From positions 930,001-994,000 of the forward strand of contig NZ_JARVWS010000001.1 of assembly GCF_029846275.1 (NCBI RefSeq): a stretch of 64,000 nucleotides of DNA. Reading direction: 5' to 3'. Of the stretch, positions 25,168 through 37,118 are shown piece by piece. The position numbers and the translations under genes were made by a program. Source of the DNA: Nocardioides sp. CER19 (GTDB lineage Bacteria > Actinomycetota > Actinomycetes > Propionibacteriales > Nocardioidaceae). How positions within the stretch are numbered: the first letter of the stretch is position 1; each line of letters opens with the position of its first letter. The notes under the pieces were generated by a model. The model saw nothing but the letters and a program-made list of their open reading frames with translations. It was not told the origin of the DNA and did not search any database.

Positions 25168-26589
25168 CTAGATCGTCGCGCGCACCGGCCGGGACAGCCG
25201 GTCCAGGAACGCGACGAGGACCGCCTCCCGGGTGGCCGGCGAGGCGAGGTCGAGCAGCGCGTTGACGGGCGCCATCCGGTCGGGGAGGGCCACGCCCTCG
25301 CCGGCGAGGCCGGCGAAGGCGAGCAGGCCGTCGAAGTCGTCGTCGCTGAGCGTCGTCGGGTCGAGCGCGGTCACGAAGTCGGCGACGCCGGCGTCGACCG
25401 CCACCGGTCCGGCGGCGACGGCCGCCTCGACCGCGGCTGCCAGTGCGTCGAGGAACTCCGGCACGTGCGGCAGCGTCGCGGCCGAGAGCGACAGGTGGAC
25501 GGTCGCCGGCAGCCCGGCGAAGGAGAGCTGCGGCTGGACGAACCAGCCACGGGCGACCAGCTCGTCGATGAGGGTGAACGGGTCGAGCGTGTCGTCGGTC
25601 GTGAAGGCGACCAGCGTCGAGTCCGGGTGGGCGACGAGCCGCAGCGGCGGAAGGGCCGCGATCCCGGCGACGACGAGGTCGACCGCCTCGAAGACCTGGC
25701 CGGCCAGGGCGGCGTACCCCTCGGAGCCGATGGCCTGCGTGACGGCCCAGGCGCCGGCGAGCGGCCCGCCCGACTTCGTCGACTGGAGCGTGGAGTTGAG
25801 CATCGTGTAGCCGGGCCAGGCGGCGGAGGCGAAGTATTGCGGCCGTCGGAGCTCGGGGGTGCGGTGCAGGAGCAGCGAGGTGCCCTTCGGGGCGTAGGCG
25901 TACTTGTGGGTGTCGACGGAGATCGAGGTGACGCCCTCGACCGCGAACGTCCACGGCGGCACGTCGCGTCCGATCCGCGGCGCGAACGGCAGCACCCAGC
26001 CACCGATGCAGGCGTCGACGTGGCACCGCACGCCGGCCGCAGCGGCCGCGGCCGCGATCGCCGGGACCGGGTCGACCACCCCGTGCGCGTACGACGGCGC
26101 GCTGGCCACGACGAGCACCGTGCTCTCGTCGATGGCGGCCGCCATCGCGTCCGCATCGGCCCGGAAGTCGGGCCCGACCGGGACGACCACCGGCTCGACC
26201 CCGAAGTAGTGCGCCGCCTTGTGGAAGGCGGCGTGGGCGGTCGACGGGATCACCATCCGTGGCCGGACGACGTCCGGGCGCGCGTCCCGGGCACCCTGGA
26301 CGGCCAGCAGCACCGACTCCGTGCCCCCGCTGGTGACCGTGCCGACCGCGGTGTCGGGAGCGTCCAGCAGGCCACACGCGTAGCCGACCAGCTCGTTCTC
26401 CATCTGGAGCATGCTCGGGAAGGCGGTCGGGTCGAGGCCGTTCGAGCCGGCGTAGGCGGCCACGGCCTCGCGCCCGATCGCGTCGACGTCGGGCAGCCCG
26501 GAGTCGTAGACGTAGGCGAGGGTCCGGCCACCGTGGACGGGCAGGTCGGCGGCCTGCAGCTGGCGCAGCCGGGTCAGCGGGTCGGTCAT
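25168..26589 (-). CDS. PLP-dependent group II decarboxylase / sphingosine-phosphate lyase-like
   Basis: 473 aa fold-type I PLP enzyme: GGTESVLLAVQGAR (phosphate cup), HVDACIGGWVLPF (Asp that contacts the pyridine N) and SVDTHKYAYAPKGTS with the Schiff-base Lys in DTHK. The DTHKYAYAPKG version and PSMLQMENELVGYACGLL are typical of sphinganine-1-phosphate aldolases and related amino-acid decarboxylases rather than glutamate decarboxylase. Bacterial substrate uncertain. ATG overlaps the stop of the upstream GPH transporter by 4 bp, so the transporter may import its substrate. Confidence 0.87.
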   Translation of the reverse strand: MTDPLTRLRQLQAADLPVHGGRTLAYVYDSGLPDVDAIGREAVAAYAGSNGLDPTAFPSMLQMENELVGYACGLLDAPDTAVGTVTSGGTESVLLAVQGARDARPDVVRPRMVIPSTAHAAFHKAAHYFGVEPVVVPVGPDFRADADAMAAAIDESTVLVVASAPSYAHGVVDPVPAIAAAAAAAGVRCHVDACIGGWVLPFAPRIGRDVPPWTFAVEGVTSISVDTHKYAYAPKGTSLLLHRTPELRRPQYFASAAWPGYTMLNSTLQSTKSGGPLAGAWAVTQAIGSEGYAALAGQVFEAVDLVVAGIAALPPLRLVAHPDSTLVAFTTDDTLDPFTLIDELVARGWFVQPQLSFAGLPATVHLSLSAATLPHVPEFLDALAAAVEAAVAAGPVAVDAGVADFVTALDPTTLSDDDFDGLLAFAGLAGEGVALPDRMAPVNALLDLASPATREAVLVAFLDRLSRPVRATI

Positions 26590-27914
26590 GCGGACACCCT
26601 CTCAGCCGAGCCGACGACGTCCGCGCTCAGCGAGTAGCGGCGCAGCCACCAGAGGCTGGCGACGACGAGCACGGCGGGCACCACGCCGAAGCCGAGCGTG
26701 ATCGCGGTGAGGGCCGAGTCGGGCTGGGTGGTGCCGCCGGTGGTCGACGAGCGGTAGCCGCCGACGGCGAGCACCAGCGCGAACAGGCCGGGGCCGAGGG
26801 CGAGGCCGAGGGTCTCCCCGGCGGTCCAGACGCCCGTGTAGACGCCGACCCGCGACGAGCCGGTCCGCCGGGCGTCCACGGCGGCGGCGTCGGGCAGCAT
26901 CGCCATGGGGAACATCTGGCAGCCGGCGTAGCCCACGCCGGCCAGCGCTGTGCACAGGTAGACCACCGGCAGGGGCGCGACCTGGGCGGTCGCCGTACCC
27001 AGCGCGCCGACTGCCAGGAACACCGAGGACCACGTGTAGCCGGTCCGCTTGCCGACGCGGGCGCCGACCCGCGCCCACACCGGGGTGAGGAGCAGCGCGG
27101 GTCCGACGAAGCAGACGAACAGGACGGTCGACGCCGCCGTGCGGTCGAGCACGTCCGAGGCCAGGTAGTCGACGCCCGCGAGCATCGCGCCGGTCGCCAG
27201 CGCCTGCACGATGAAGGTCGTCAGCAGCAGCCGGAAGTCCCGCGCGCCCGCGACGATGCGGAGCTGGTCGCGCAGCCCGCCGGCGCCGGCGGTCACGGTC
27301 CTGACGGGAGCGCGCCGCGTGCCGACGTACGCCGAGACGACGCCGACCAGCATGAGGCAGGCCATCAGCAGGCCCATCACGCGGTAGCCGTCCCGGCCGC
27401 CGACGGCGTCGCGGATCGCCGGAGCGGTGCCGCCTGCGACGAGGATCGTGAGGGCGAGGATCGCCACCCGCCAGGTCATCAGGCGGGTGCGCTCGTCGTA
27501 GGAGTCGGTCAGCTCGGCGGGCATCGCGACGTAGGGCACCTGGAAGAACGCGTACGCCGTCGCGGTGGCCAGGAACACCAGCAGCACCCACGCGGCCTCG
27601 GCGGCCAGCGGCATCGACGGCGCCGCGAACAGCAGCGCGAAGCCGGCTGCCAGCCCGAGGCCGCCGCGCAGCAGCCACGGACGGCGCGGGCCGCGCGGGT
27701 CGACGGTGCGGTCGGAGAGCCGGCCGGCGTAGGGGTTGAGGACGACGTCCCACGCCTTCGGCAGCAGCACGATCGCGCCGGCCAGAAGGGCGGCCACGCC
27801 GAGGGTGTCGGTGAGGTAGGGCAGCAGCATCAGCCCCGGCACGGTCCCGAACGCGCCGGTCGCGACCGAGCCGGAGCCGTAGCCGGCGCGCACGGCGCGC
27901 CCGAGGGGAGGCAT
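26586..27914 (-). CDS. GPH/MFS_2 family transporter
   Basis: 442 aa polytopic protein with about 12 hydrophobic helices. The segment LPKAWDVVLNPYAGRLSDRT (residues about 50-70) is the GPH/MelB signature (K-x-W-D-x-x-x-D/N-P-x-x-G-x-x-S-D-R-T). GPH proteins are sugar or organic-ion cation symporters. Forms a two-gene operon with the PLP decarboxylase. Start ATG 27914. Confidence 0.88.
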   Translation of the reverse strand: MPPLGRAVRAGYGSGSVATGAFGTVPGLMLLPYLTDTLGVAALLAGAIVLLPKAWDVVLNPYAGRLSDRTVDPRGPRRPWLLRGGLGLAAGFALLFAAPSMPLAAEAAWVLLVFLATATAYAFFQVPYVAMPAELTDSYDERTRLMTWRVAILALTILVAGGTAPAIRDAVGGRDGYRVMGLLMACLMLVGVVSAYVGTRRAPVRTVTAGAGGLRDQLRIVAGARDFRLLLTTFIVQALATGAMLAGVDYLASDVLDRTAASTVLFVCFVGPALLLTPVWARVGARVGKRTGYTWSSVFLAVGALGTATAQVAPLPVVYLCTALAGVGYAGCQMFPMAMLPDAAAVDARRTGSSRVGVYTGVWTAGETLGLALGPGLFALVLAVGGYRSSTTGGTTQPDSALTAITLGFGVVPAVLVVASLWWLRRYSLSADVVGSAERVSA

Positions 27915-27960
27915 GGCGGAAACGTACCGGCCGTCGCGCGCCGGCGGGCGACTTCGGCGA

Positions 27961-28000
27961 GGACTCGGGAGGCCTCGGGAGGACTCGGTAGGACTCGGGC
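27961..28000. repeat. 10-bp tandem array at the otsA stop codon
   Basis: Four 10-bp units GGACTCGGGA, GGCCTCGGGA, GGACTCGGTA, GGACTCGGGC in exact phase. The otsA stop codon (28000-28002) begins at the last base of the array. Confidence 0.9.
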
Positions 28001-29439
28001 TAGGACTTGCGGGCGGGCCGCAGCGTCTTGCCGTGGCTGCCCGGGACCCCGGCGAGAGACGTCATGTACTCGGCCGCCCACGCCGCGACGTCGTGCTGCC
28101 GGATGGTCCGGCGCATCGCCCGCATCCGGCGGGCCAGCTCGCGGTCCTCGGCCCGGTAGGCGTCGAGCAGGGCCTGCTTCATGCCGTTGAGGTCGTAGGG
28201 GTTGACCAGCCACGCCTGGCGCAGCTCGTCGGCCGCGCCGGCGAACTCGGAGAGGACGAGCGCGCCGTCGTCGGAGGCCCGGCAGGCGACGTACTCCTTG
28301 GCGACGAGGTTCATGCCGTCGCGGTAGGGCGTCACGACCATGACGTCGGCGGTGCGGTAGAGCGCGGCCATCTCCTCCCGCGGGTAGGAGGAGTGCAGGT
28401 AGTGGATGGCGGGGCGCCCGAGCTTGCCATGGTCGCCGTTGATGCGGCCGACGAGGCGCTCGATGTCGTCGCGGAGCACCTTGTACTCCTCGACCTGCTC
28501 GCGACTGGGCACCGCGACCTGCACGAATACCGCGTCGTCGACATCGAGGTTGCCGTCGGCGATGACCTCGGCGAAGGCGCGCAGCCGTGCGTAGATGCCC
28601 TTCGTGTAGTCGAGCCGGTCGACGCCGAGGAAGACCTTGCGCGGGTTGCCGAGTGCCTCGCGGATCTCCTTGGACCGCTCGAGCACCGGCTCGGTCTGGG
28701 CGAGCTGCTCGAGGCCTGCCGCGTCGATCGAGATGGGGAAGGCGGCGGCCCGGACGGTACGGCCGTCGGGGAGGTAGACGAGGTCGCGGTGGGTCTTGTG
28801 GCCGACCCGCTGCCGGACCAGCCGGATGAAGTTCTGGGCCGCCCCCGAGAGCTGGAAGCCGACCAGGTCGGCGCCGAGCAGCCCCTCGAGGATCTGGCGA
28901 CGCCACGGCAGCTGCTGGAACAGCTCGGTGGGCGGGAACGGGATGTGCAGGTAGAAGCCGATCGTCAGGTCGGGCCGCAGGTCGCGCAGCATCGCGGGAA
29001 CCAGCTGCAGCTGGTAGTCGTGCACCCACACGGTGGCGCCCTCGGAGGCGAGCTCGGCGGCCTTCTCGGCGAAGCGACGGTTGACGCGCTGGTAGGTGTC
29101 CCACCACTCGCGGTGGAACGACGGCCGGGCCGCCAGGTCGTGGTAGAGCGGCCAGAGCGTTCCGTTGGAGAAGCCCTCGTAGTGCTCCTCGATCTCCTCG
29201 GGGGACATCGACAGCGGCACCAGATGCAGGCCGTCTTCGGTGAACGGCTCCATCCCGGTGTCGGTGCCGCCGGGCCAGCCGATCCAGACCCCGTCGTTCT
29301 CGCGGAGCACCGGCTCGATCGCCGTGACGAGCCCGCCGGGTGAGGTGCGCCAGCCCTTCGTGCCGTCGCTGTTGGTGACCCGGTCCACCGGGAGACGGTT
29401 CGCGACCACCACGAGATCGGCCTGCATGCTCTTGACCAT
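28000..29439 (-). CDS. otsA: Trehalose-6-phosphate synthase
   Basis: Retaining GT20 glycosyltransferase making trehalose 6-phosphate from UDP-(or GDP-)glucose and glucose 6-phosphate; 479 aa from ATG 29439 (ATG 29427 would give 475). N-lobe [12 protein letters not shown] and [24 protein letters not shown] (acceptor region), [15 protein letters not shown], donor site [11 protein letters not shown] and [15 protein letters not shown] with the [10 protein letters not shown] loop. OtsB is encoded 4 kb away on the other strand. The track frame to 29475 adds twelve codons of weak support. Confidence 0.96.
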   Translation of the reverse strand: MVKSMQADLVVVANRLPVDRVTNSDGTKGWRTSPGGLVTAIEPVLRENDGVWIGWPGGTDTGMEPFTEDGLHLVPLSMSPEEIEEHYEGFSNGTLWPLYHDLAARPSFHREWWDTYQRVNRRFAEKAAELASEGATVWVHDYQLQLVPAMLRDLRPDLTIGFYLHIPFPPTELFQQLPWRRQILEGLLGADLVGFQLSGAAQNFIRLVRQRVGHKTHRDLVYLPDGRTVRAAAFPISIDAAGLEQLAQTEPVLERSKEIREALGNPRKVFLGVDRLDYTKGIYARLRAFAEVIADGNLDVDDAVFVQVAVPSREQVEEYKVLRDDIERLVGRINGDHGKLGRPAIHYLHSSYPREEMAALYRTADVMVVTPYRDGMNLVAKEYVACRASDDGALVLSEFAGAADELRQAWLVNPYDLNGMKQALLDAYRAEDRELARRMRAMRRTIRQHDVAAWAAEYMTSLAGVPGSHGKTLRPARKS

Positions 29440-29515
29440 AGCCGGGTTCAGATACCCCGCGGACGCCGCCCGCAAGCGTCCGACCGCGGAATCGGTGGGA
29501 CGGCTGCGTCACCGG

Positions 29516-30541
29516 TCAGGAGAACTGCACACCGACCTGGCGTCGTACGTCGTCCATCTGGCGCAGCAGCGCGAGCGTCTGCGCGTGCGGGACGAGCGGC
29601 GACTCACGCAGGCCTTCGCGCAGGCAGCGGCCGACCTCGGCGATCTCGTTGCCGTAGCCGGCGCCGATCAGCGGGCCGTCGGGCTCGATCTCGACCGGCT
29701 CGACGGGAGCCTCGTCGGCGGTCCAGTCGGCGATCGCCGGCTTCGGCGTGAAGACGGCCCGGCTGGGGTGGTGGAAGTCGTCGAGGTCGATCCGGCCGGT
29801 GTCGGTGGCGATCTGCGCCGCCCGGGAGGACCAGGAGGTGATCGACGCGGTCAGGGTCGCGAGCACGCCGCGGGGGTAGCGCGCGACGATCGCGACGTCG
29901 GTGTCGTAGGTGCCGCCCGGCGCGCTCCGCGTGTCCGCGAGGGCTGAGGTCGCCTCCGCCTCGCCGAACAGCAGGTGGGCGACGGTGAGCGGGTAGACGC
30001 CCATGTCGAGCAGCGCCGACGCGCCGAGCGCGGGGTCGAACATCCGGTCGCCGGCGTCGCCCGTGACCACGAAGCCGAGCTCGGCGTGGAAGTGTCGCGG
30101 CGTCCCGAACTCGCCGGCGGCCAGCCGGCGCCGCAGCGCCGCGATCGTCGGGTGGCAGGCGGTCCACATCGCCTCCATGAGGAAGCGGTCGTGCCGGCGG
30201 GCGAGGGCGACCATCTCCTCGGCCTCGGCCGAGGACAGCGTGAGCGGCTTCTCGCACAGCACGTGCTTGCCGGCCTCGAACGCGAGGCGCGCGTTGTCGA
30301 GGTGGAAGGCGTGCGGCGTCGCGATGTAGACGACGTCGACGTCCGGGTCGGCGACGAGCTCCTCGTAGGAGCCGTGCGGGCGTCCGCCGTGCTCGGCGGC
30401 GAACGCCTCGGCCGACCCGAGGCGGCGCGACCCGACCGCGACCAGCTCGGCGCCGGGCGTCCGGTGGAGGTCGCGGGCGAACGTGTGGGCGATCTTGCCG
30501 GTGGCGAGGATGCCCCACCGGACGGGAGTGTCGTGGCTCAC
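29516..30541 (-). CDS. Gfo/Idh/MocA-family NAD(P)-dependent oxidoreductase
   Basis: 341 aa, GTG start. Rossmann N-domain with a GxGxxA-type loop modified to GILATGKIAHTFARDL, and the family EKP motif in VLCEKPLTLSSAEAEEM with catalytic Lys; C-terminal GFO_IDH_MocA_C domain with GASALLDMGVYPLTVA. Closest in style to glucose-fructose oxidoreductase/dihydrodiol dehydrogenase-like members. Substrate not predictable. Located between otsA and a DUF3263 gene with divergent promoter to the latter. Confidence 0.9.
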   Translation of the reverse strand: MSHDTPVRWGILATGKIAHTFARDLHRTPGAELVAVGSRRLGSAEAFAAEHGGRPHGSYEELVADPDVDVVYIATPHAFHLDNARLAFEAGKHVLCEKPLTLSSAEAEEMVALARRHDRFLMEAMWTACHPTIAALRRRLAAGEFGTPRHFHAELGFVVTGDAGDRMFDPALGASALLDMGVYPLTVAHLLFGEAEATSALADTRSAPGGTYDTDVAIVARYPRGVLATLTASITSWSSRAAQIATDTGRIDLDDFHHPSRAVFTPKPAIADWTADEAPVEPVEIEPDGPLIGAGYGNEIAEVGRCLREGLRESPLVPHAQTLALLRQMDDVRRQVGVQFS

Positions 30542-30709
30542 GCGGACAACGTAGCGACCTACCTGGCGACGGATCTGCGCCGGCCACGGCCGCGTGGATC
30601 GGCTCCGCCGGCGCGGCAGGCACGCCGCGCAGAAGAACTACATCGGTGTGATTCCTCGTCTACAGTGGTGGGCGACGTACGACCAGCATCACCAAGGACG
30701 GGGGAGCCG

Positions 30710-31003
30710 ATGGCCGCGGAGAACGCCGCCTCACCGAGCGAGGTCCAGGGCCCGGCGCTCAGCGAGCGCGACCGCGAGATTCTCGACTTCGAGCGTCAGT
30801 GGTGGAAGTACGCCGGGGCCAAGGAGACGGCCGTCCGGGAGAAGTTCGACATGTCCGCCACCCGCTACTACCAGGTCCTCAACGCCCTCATCGACCGTCC
30901 CGAGGCACTCGAGGCCGACCCGCTGCTGGTGCGTCGCCTGCGTCGCCTGCGCGCCGCCCGCCAGCGCCAGCGCTCCGCCCGCCGCCTCGGCTTCGAGATC
31001 TGA
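30710..31003 (+). CDS. DUF3263 family protein
   Basis: 97 aa small basic protein characteristic of actinobacteria. Core is ERDREILDFERQWWKYAGAK, then FDMSATRYYQVLNALIDRP and a C-terminal LRRLRAARQRQRSARRLG tail, which suits RNA or DNA contact. It has a helix-turn-helix-like DUF3263 fold; function not established. ATG 30710 follows GGGGGAG. Often paired, as here, with a LytR_C-domain gene 8 bp downstream. Confidence 0.9.
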   Translation: MAAENAASPSEVQGPALSERDREILDFERQWWKYAGAKETAVREKFDMSATRYYQVLNALIDRPEALEADPLLVRRLRRLRAARQRQRSARRLGFEI

Positions 31004-31011
31004 GCCGGGCC

Positions 31012-31509
31012 ATGGGTCGCAGGGACCAGCGCGGCGTCGTCCTCCCCTCGCCGGTGATGATGCTCAGCATCGTCGCCGTGCTCATGGCTGCGGTGGCCTT
31101 CGTGGCCACCCGCGGTGACGGGCCGAAGGAACGCGAGATCTCCACCGTCTCCCAGCCGGAGCCCTCGGCGACGCCGACCCCGACCCCGACCCAGACCACG
31201 GCCCCGAAGCCGACGCACACGCCCAAGCCGGTGGTCCGCAAGAAGGTCATGGTCGAGGTCTTCAACAACACCCCGACCAAGGGCCTGGCCAGCACGGTCA
31301 GCCAGAAGGCCTCGACGATCGGGTGGCAGGTCGTCGGCGCCGACAACTGGTACGGCAGCGTCCCGGCGACCACCGTCTACTACCCCGAGAAGCTGAAGCG
31401 CGAGGGCAAGCAGCTCGCCCTCGACCTCGGCGTCAAGCGCACCGCCAAGGCGGTCGACCCGATGAAGCTCGACCGGCTGACGATCATCCTCACCGGCCCG
31501 CTGCACTGA
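31012..31509 (+). CDS. LytR_C domain membrane-anchored protein
   Basis: 165 aa. One N-terminal helix (residues 13-33), an extracytoplasmic Pro/Thr linker (TPTPTPTQTTAPKPTHTPKP) and a C-terminal LytR_C domain (about 75-165: VEVFNNTPTKGLASTVSQKASTIGW, GVKRTAKAVDP...). This domain is found C-terminal to wall-polymer ligases (LCP family) but here stands alone. Likely an envelope-associated accessory protein; partner not known. Confidence 0.85.
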   Translation: MGRRDQRGVVLPSPVMMLSIVAVLMAAVAFVATRGDGPKEREISTVSQPEPSATPTPTPTQTTAPKPTHTPKPVVRKKVMVEVFNNTPTKGLASTVSQKASTIGWQVVGADNWYGSVPATTVYYPEKLKREGKQLALDLGVKRTAKAVDPMKLDRLTIILTGPLH

Positions 31510-31611
31510 CGGTGTGTCCGAGCGGTTTTCTGGCACGGACCGTCGCGTCGTAGGCTCGACGGCCGCGCGGCCGCACCTGCGGTCGGCGTACGTGTCTGGA
31601 GGAGTCGCCCG

Positions 31612-33636
31612 TTGAACCGCCGCCGCGACATCCAGGGGCTGCGCGCGATCGCGGTCGGGCTGGTCGTTGCGGCGCACGCCGGCGTCCCGGGCCTGCAGGG
31701 CGGCTTCATCGGCGTCGACGTCTTCTTCGTCATCTCCGGGTTCCTGATCACCGGCATGCTGCTCAGCGAGGGGCGGCGGACCGAGCGGATCAGCCTCAAG
31801 GACTTCTACGCGCGGCGCGCCCGCCGGATCCTGCCGGCCGCCACGCTGGTGCTGGTCGTGACGCTGGCCTACGTCTCGTTCGTCGGCTCGGTCGCCCGCA
31901 CCCACCAGGCCCGCGGTGACGCGCTGTGGTCGGCCGGCTTCCTGGCCAACGTGCACTTCGCGCGCACCGGCGCCGACTACTTCAGCACCGACCTGCCGTC
32001 CGCGTTCCAGCACTACTGGTCCCTCGGCGTGGAGGAGCAGTTCTACCTGCTCTGGCCGCTGGTCATCGCGCTGCTCGTCCGAGGGCGGGCCCGCCGCGGC
32101 ATCGTCCTCGCGGTGACCGGCACGCTCGTGCTCGCCTCGTTCGCGTGGTCGCTGCGGGTGACCGACCTCGACCCGTCCGGCGCCTACTTCTCGACGCCCG
32201 CCCGCGGCTACGAGCTCGGCGGCGGCGCGCTGCTCGCCGTGCTCGCGCCCCGCGTCCCGAGGACGGCGCAGTGGCTCCTCGGCATCACCGGCGCCGTCGT
32301 CCTCGGCTGGGACGCGGTGGTCGTCGACGCCGACACGGCGTTCCCGGGCTGGCAGGCCGTGATCCCGGTGGCAGCGACGATGGCACTGCTCGCGGCGCGC
32401 CGCGGCCCGGTGGCGACGGCGCTCTCCTGGGCGCCGCTGCGCCGGCTGGGTGACATCTCGTTCTCGGTCTACCTCTGGCACTGGCCGCTGCTGGTGCTCG
32501 GCGAGTCCCGGCTCCCGAAGGAGTGGAGCCACGCCGAGCGCGTGTCCCTGCTCCTGGCGCTCACGCTGGTCGTGTCGGTGCTCAGCTATCTGCTCGTCGA
32601 GCGGACCTTCCAGCGCGGCCTACCGGCGCTGCACGGCCCGCGCGCTCTCGTGCTCTGGCCCGCCACGCTGTCGCTGGTCGTGGGCTCGGCGATCGTCGCG
32701 ACGTCTCACGCGGACGCGGTCATGGCCCGTGAGCGCGGGGACTCGGACCGCTGGTTCGCGGCGCACCCGGAGGCGAAGGTCGAGCCCGAGCCGGCCAGCA
32801 TCCCCGACACCGTCGCGCAGGCCGTCGCCGTCGCCCGCGGCGGCGCCCCGCTGCCCGCGGTCGACCTCGACGCCCAGGCGAAGGACGTCTGGCGGACCGA
32901 CTTCCCCTGCTACGCCGACTTCGACACGTCCACCACCCGGCTGTGCACGTTCGGCGACAAGACGGCCGACCCGCTCGTGGTCGTCTACGGCGACTCACAC
33001 GCGGGCATGTGGCTGCCGGCGCTCGACGCGATCGGCAAGACGCAGCACTTCCGCGTCGTACCGCTCGTCAAGTCGTCGTGCACGCCCTTCGACGTGCCGC
33101 AGAGCCTCGGCTCGCACGACTACAAGGGGTGCGTCGCGTTCCACTCCTGGGCCGCCGCCCAGATCGCCCGGCTGAAGCCCGACACGGTCGTCATCGGCTA
33201 CCGCGGGCTCTACCAGACCCGCACCCGCGCCGGCATGAGCAAGGAGCGCACCTGGCAGGCCGGCGTCGCGTCGACCGTCGGGAGGCTGACGGCGATCACT
33301 CCCGACGTCGTCGTGCTCGGCGACATCCCCCAGCGCACGCTGCCGGCGCCCGAGTGCCTGAGCACGCCCGGCGCGGACCAGGCGACGTGCCTGTCGCCGG
33401 TCGGCGGCGACGGCATCGTCTCCAACCGGTTCACGGTCCAGGGCATGGCCGGCACCGGGGCCCGGTTCGTCGACCCGCGCTCGCTCGTCTGCTCCGCCGG
33501 CGTGTGCCCGCTGGTCGTCGGCGACGACGTGGTCTTCTACGACGACGACCACATCACCGCCTCGTGGTCGCGGGTGGTCGCGCCCGGGCTCGCCGCGCTC
33601 ACCGCACCCCTGGCCGGAACCAGACCCGCCACCTGA
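31612..33636 (+). CDS. OafA/YrhL-family acyltransferase with SGNH domain
   Basis: 674 aa with an unusual TTG start supported by GGAGGAG at 31598. N-terminal membrane acyltransferase-3 domain with about 10 helices and active-site His in VVAAHAGVPG followed by FIGVDVFFVISGFLI; after a linker from about residue 380, an extracytoplasmic SGNH hydrolase-like domain with block I GDSHAGMW and block V DDDHITASW. This architecture O-acetylates cell-surface polysaccharides or peptidoglycan. Genes on both sides also concern the envelope (LytR_C) and trehalose (otsB). Target sugar unknown. Confidence 0.92.
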   Translation: MNRRRDIQGLRAIAVGLVVAAHAGVPGLQGGFIGVDVFFVISGFLITGMLLSEGRRTERISLKDFYARRARRILPAATLVLVVTLAYVSFVGSVARTHQARGDALWSAGFLANVHFARTGADYFSTDLPSAFQHYWSLGVEEQFYLLWPLVIALLVRGRARRGIVLAVTGTLVLASFAWSLRVTDLDPSGAYFSTPARGYELGGGALLAVLAPRVPRTAQWLLGITGAVVLGWDAVVVDADTAFPGWQAVIPVAATMALLAARRGPVATALSWAPLRRLGDISFSVYLWHWPLLVLGESRLPKEWSHAERVSLLLALTLVVSVLSYLLVERTFQRGLPALHGPRALVLWPATLSLVVGSAIVATSHADAVMARERGDSDRWFAAHPEAKVEPEPASIPDTVAQAVAVARGGAPLPAVDLDAQAKDVWRTDFPCYADFDTSTTRLCTFGDKTADPLVVVYGDSHAGMWLPALDAIGKTQHFRVVPLVKSSCTPFDVPQSLGSHDYKGCVAFHSWAAAQIARLKPDTVVIGYRGLYQTRTRAGMSKERTWQAGVASTVGRLTAITPDVVVLGDIPQRTLPAPECLSTPGADQATCLSPVGGDGIVSNRFTVQGMAGTGARFVDPRSLVCSAGVCPLVVGDDVVFYDDDHITASWSRVVAPGLAALTAPLAGTRPAT

Positions 33637-33690
33637 CGTTCGCGGCGGGGGCGTTCCGGGCCGATGGGCGGACATGGTTGGCTTGAGGCC

Positions 33691-34527
33691 ATGCAGTTCG
33701 TCTCACCCGAGGGGGAGCAGCGGTACGACGCGCTGGTGGCCGCGGCGCCCGGCGTGATCGTCGCCCTCGACTTCGACGGGACGCTCTCTCCCATCGTCGA
33801 CGACCCCGCCCAGGCCCACATCCACCCCGACGCCGGCGAGGTCCTGGTCGCCCTGGCCCGCAAGGTGCGCGCGATTGCCGTGGTCACCGGGCGCCCCGCG
33901 CGCCAGGTGCTCGACCTCGGCGGGCTCGAGGCCGTCGGCGACGCCGTCGCCGCTGCCGGCAAGGAGCTCTACGTCTTCGGCCAGTACGGCAACGAGCGGT
34001 GGAGCGCCTCCCAGCGGTCGATCGTCGGCCCGCGTCCGCCGCAGGGCCTGGCGACGTTCCTGCGCGACCTCCCGCGCACCCTGCGCACGGCCGGCGCCGC
34101 CGACGCCTACGTCGAGGAGAAGGGGCTCGCGGTCGCCGTACACACCCGGCGGCTGCCGGACGCGGAGGCGGCGTTCGAGCGCCTGCTCCCGGTGCTGAGG
34201 GAGCAGGCCGACGCCCACGACCTCGTCGTCGAGCCGGGCCGCAACGTCATCGAGGTGCGCTCCGGCGGGATGGACAAGGGCCTCGTCGTCGATCGGCTGA
34301 TCACCCAGCTCGACGCCAAGGGCTTCCTGTTCGGCGGCGACGACCTCGGGGACGTCGAGGCGTTCGAGACCGTGGCAGCCTACGCCGCCGAGGGCCTGCC
34401 CACGCTCCTCGTCTGCTCGGCCTCCGACGAGCAGTCGGCGCTGGTGCCGCTCTCGGACGTGGTCGTCGACGGCCCCGACGGTGTGCTCGACATCCTGCGT
34501 CGGCTGGTCGACGACATCCCGGGCTGA
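33691..34527 (+). CDS. otsB: Trehalose-6-phosphate phosphatase
   Basis: 278 aa HAD-superfamily enzyme removing phosphate from trehalose 6-phosphate. Motif I DFDGTLSPI (nucleophile Asp near residue 29), the cap domain with NERWS, motif III-type lysine in SGGMDKGL, and motif IV GGDDLGDVEAF. ATG 33691 is the family start; an in-frame ATG nine codons earlier is less likely. Followed by a short palindromic repeat. Confidence 0.95.
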   Translation: MQFVSPEGEQRYDALVAAAPGVIVALDFDGTLSPIVDDPAQAHIHPDAGEVLVALARKVRAIAVVTGRPARQVLDLGGLEAVGDAVAAAGKELYVFGQYGNERWSASQRSIVGPRPPQGLATFLRDLPRTLRTAGAADAYVEEKGLAVAVHTRRLPDAEAAFERLLPVLREQADAHDLVVEPGRNVIEVRSGGMDKGLVVDRLITQLDAKGFLFGGDDLGDVEAFETVAAYAAEGLPTLLVCSASDEQSALVPLSDVVVDGPDGVLDILRRLVDDIPG

Positions 34528-34542
34528 CGGCTGATCGGACCA

Positions 34543-34594
34543 GGTCTCGAAGATCGCTGGTCGACTAGCGAGCGCCAGCGAGCGTATCGAGACC
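34543..34594. repeat. GGTCTCGA-type palindromic repeat, copy C (minimal form)
   Basis: 52 bp from GGTCTCGA (34543) to its complement TCGAGACC (34594), containing GCTGGTCGACTAGCGAGCGC. Smallest member of the family in the window. It lies 16 bp after otsB and about 60 bp before the lon operator. Confidence 0.92.
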
Positions 34595-34655
34595 CTCCGG
34601 CCGGCCGCCCTGTCCGCCCAAGGCGAACACCGGGAAGCATCTCTGCCGCAGGGAA

Positions 34656-34676
34656 GTTGAGCCTTCACAACTCAAC
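34656..34676 (+). promoter_or_regulatory. HAIR-like operator (HspR) upstream of lon
   Basis: Inverted repeat GTTGAG-N9-CTCAAC (34656-34661 and 34671-34676), which matches the HAIR consensus CTTGAGT-N7-ACTCAAG bound by the heat-shock repressor HspR. It sits 16 bp before the lon GTG start, and lon is an established HspR target in Streptomyces. AGGAGGG at 34680 is the ribosome site. Confidence 0.78.
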
Positions 34677-34691
34677 TCCAGGAGGGTCCCC

Positions 34692-37022
<2,331 letters not shown>

Positions 37023-37032
37023 CGCGGCCGCT

Positions 37033-37085
37033 TCGAGAGTCCGGATGCTGAGATTTTCGTCCGGCATCCGGACTCTCGATTTCTT
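37033..37085 (+). terminator. lon intrinsic terminator
   Basis: Perfect 16-bp stem TCGAGAGTCCGGATGC / GCATCCGGACTCTCGA (37033-37048, 37064-37079) followed by TTTCTT, the clearest intrinsic terminator in the window. It isolates lon from the riboswitch. Confidence 0.9.
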
Positions 37086-37118
37086 CGCCCGGCTCCGGCG
37101 CCCCTAGAGTCAGACCTG

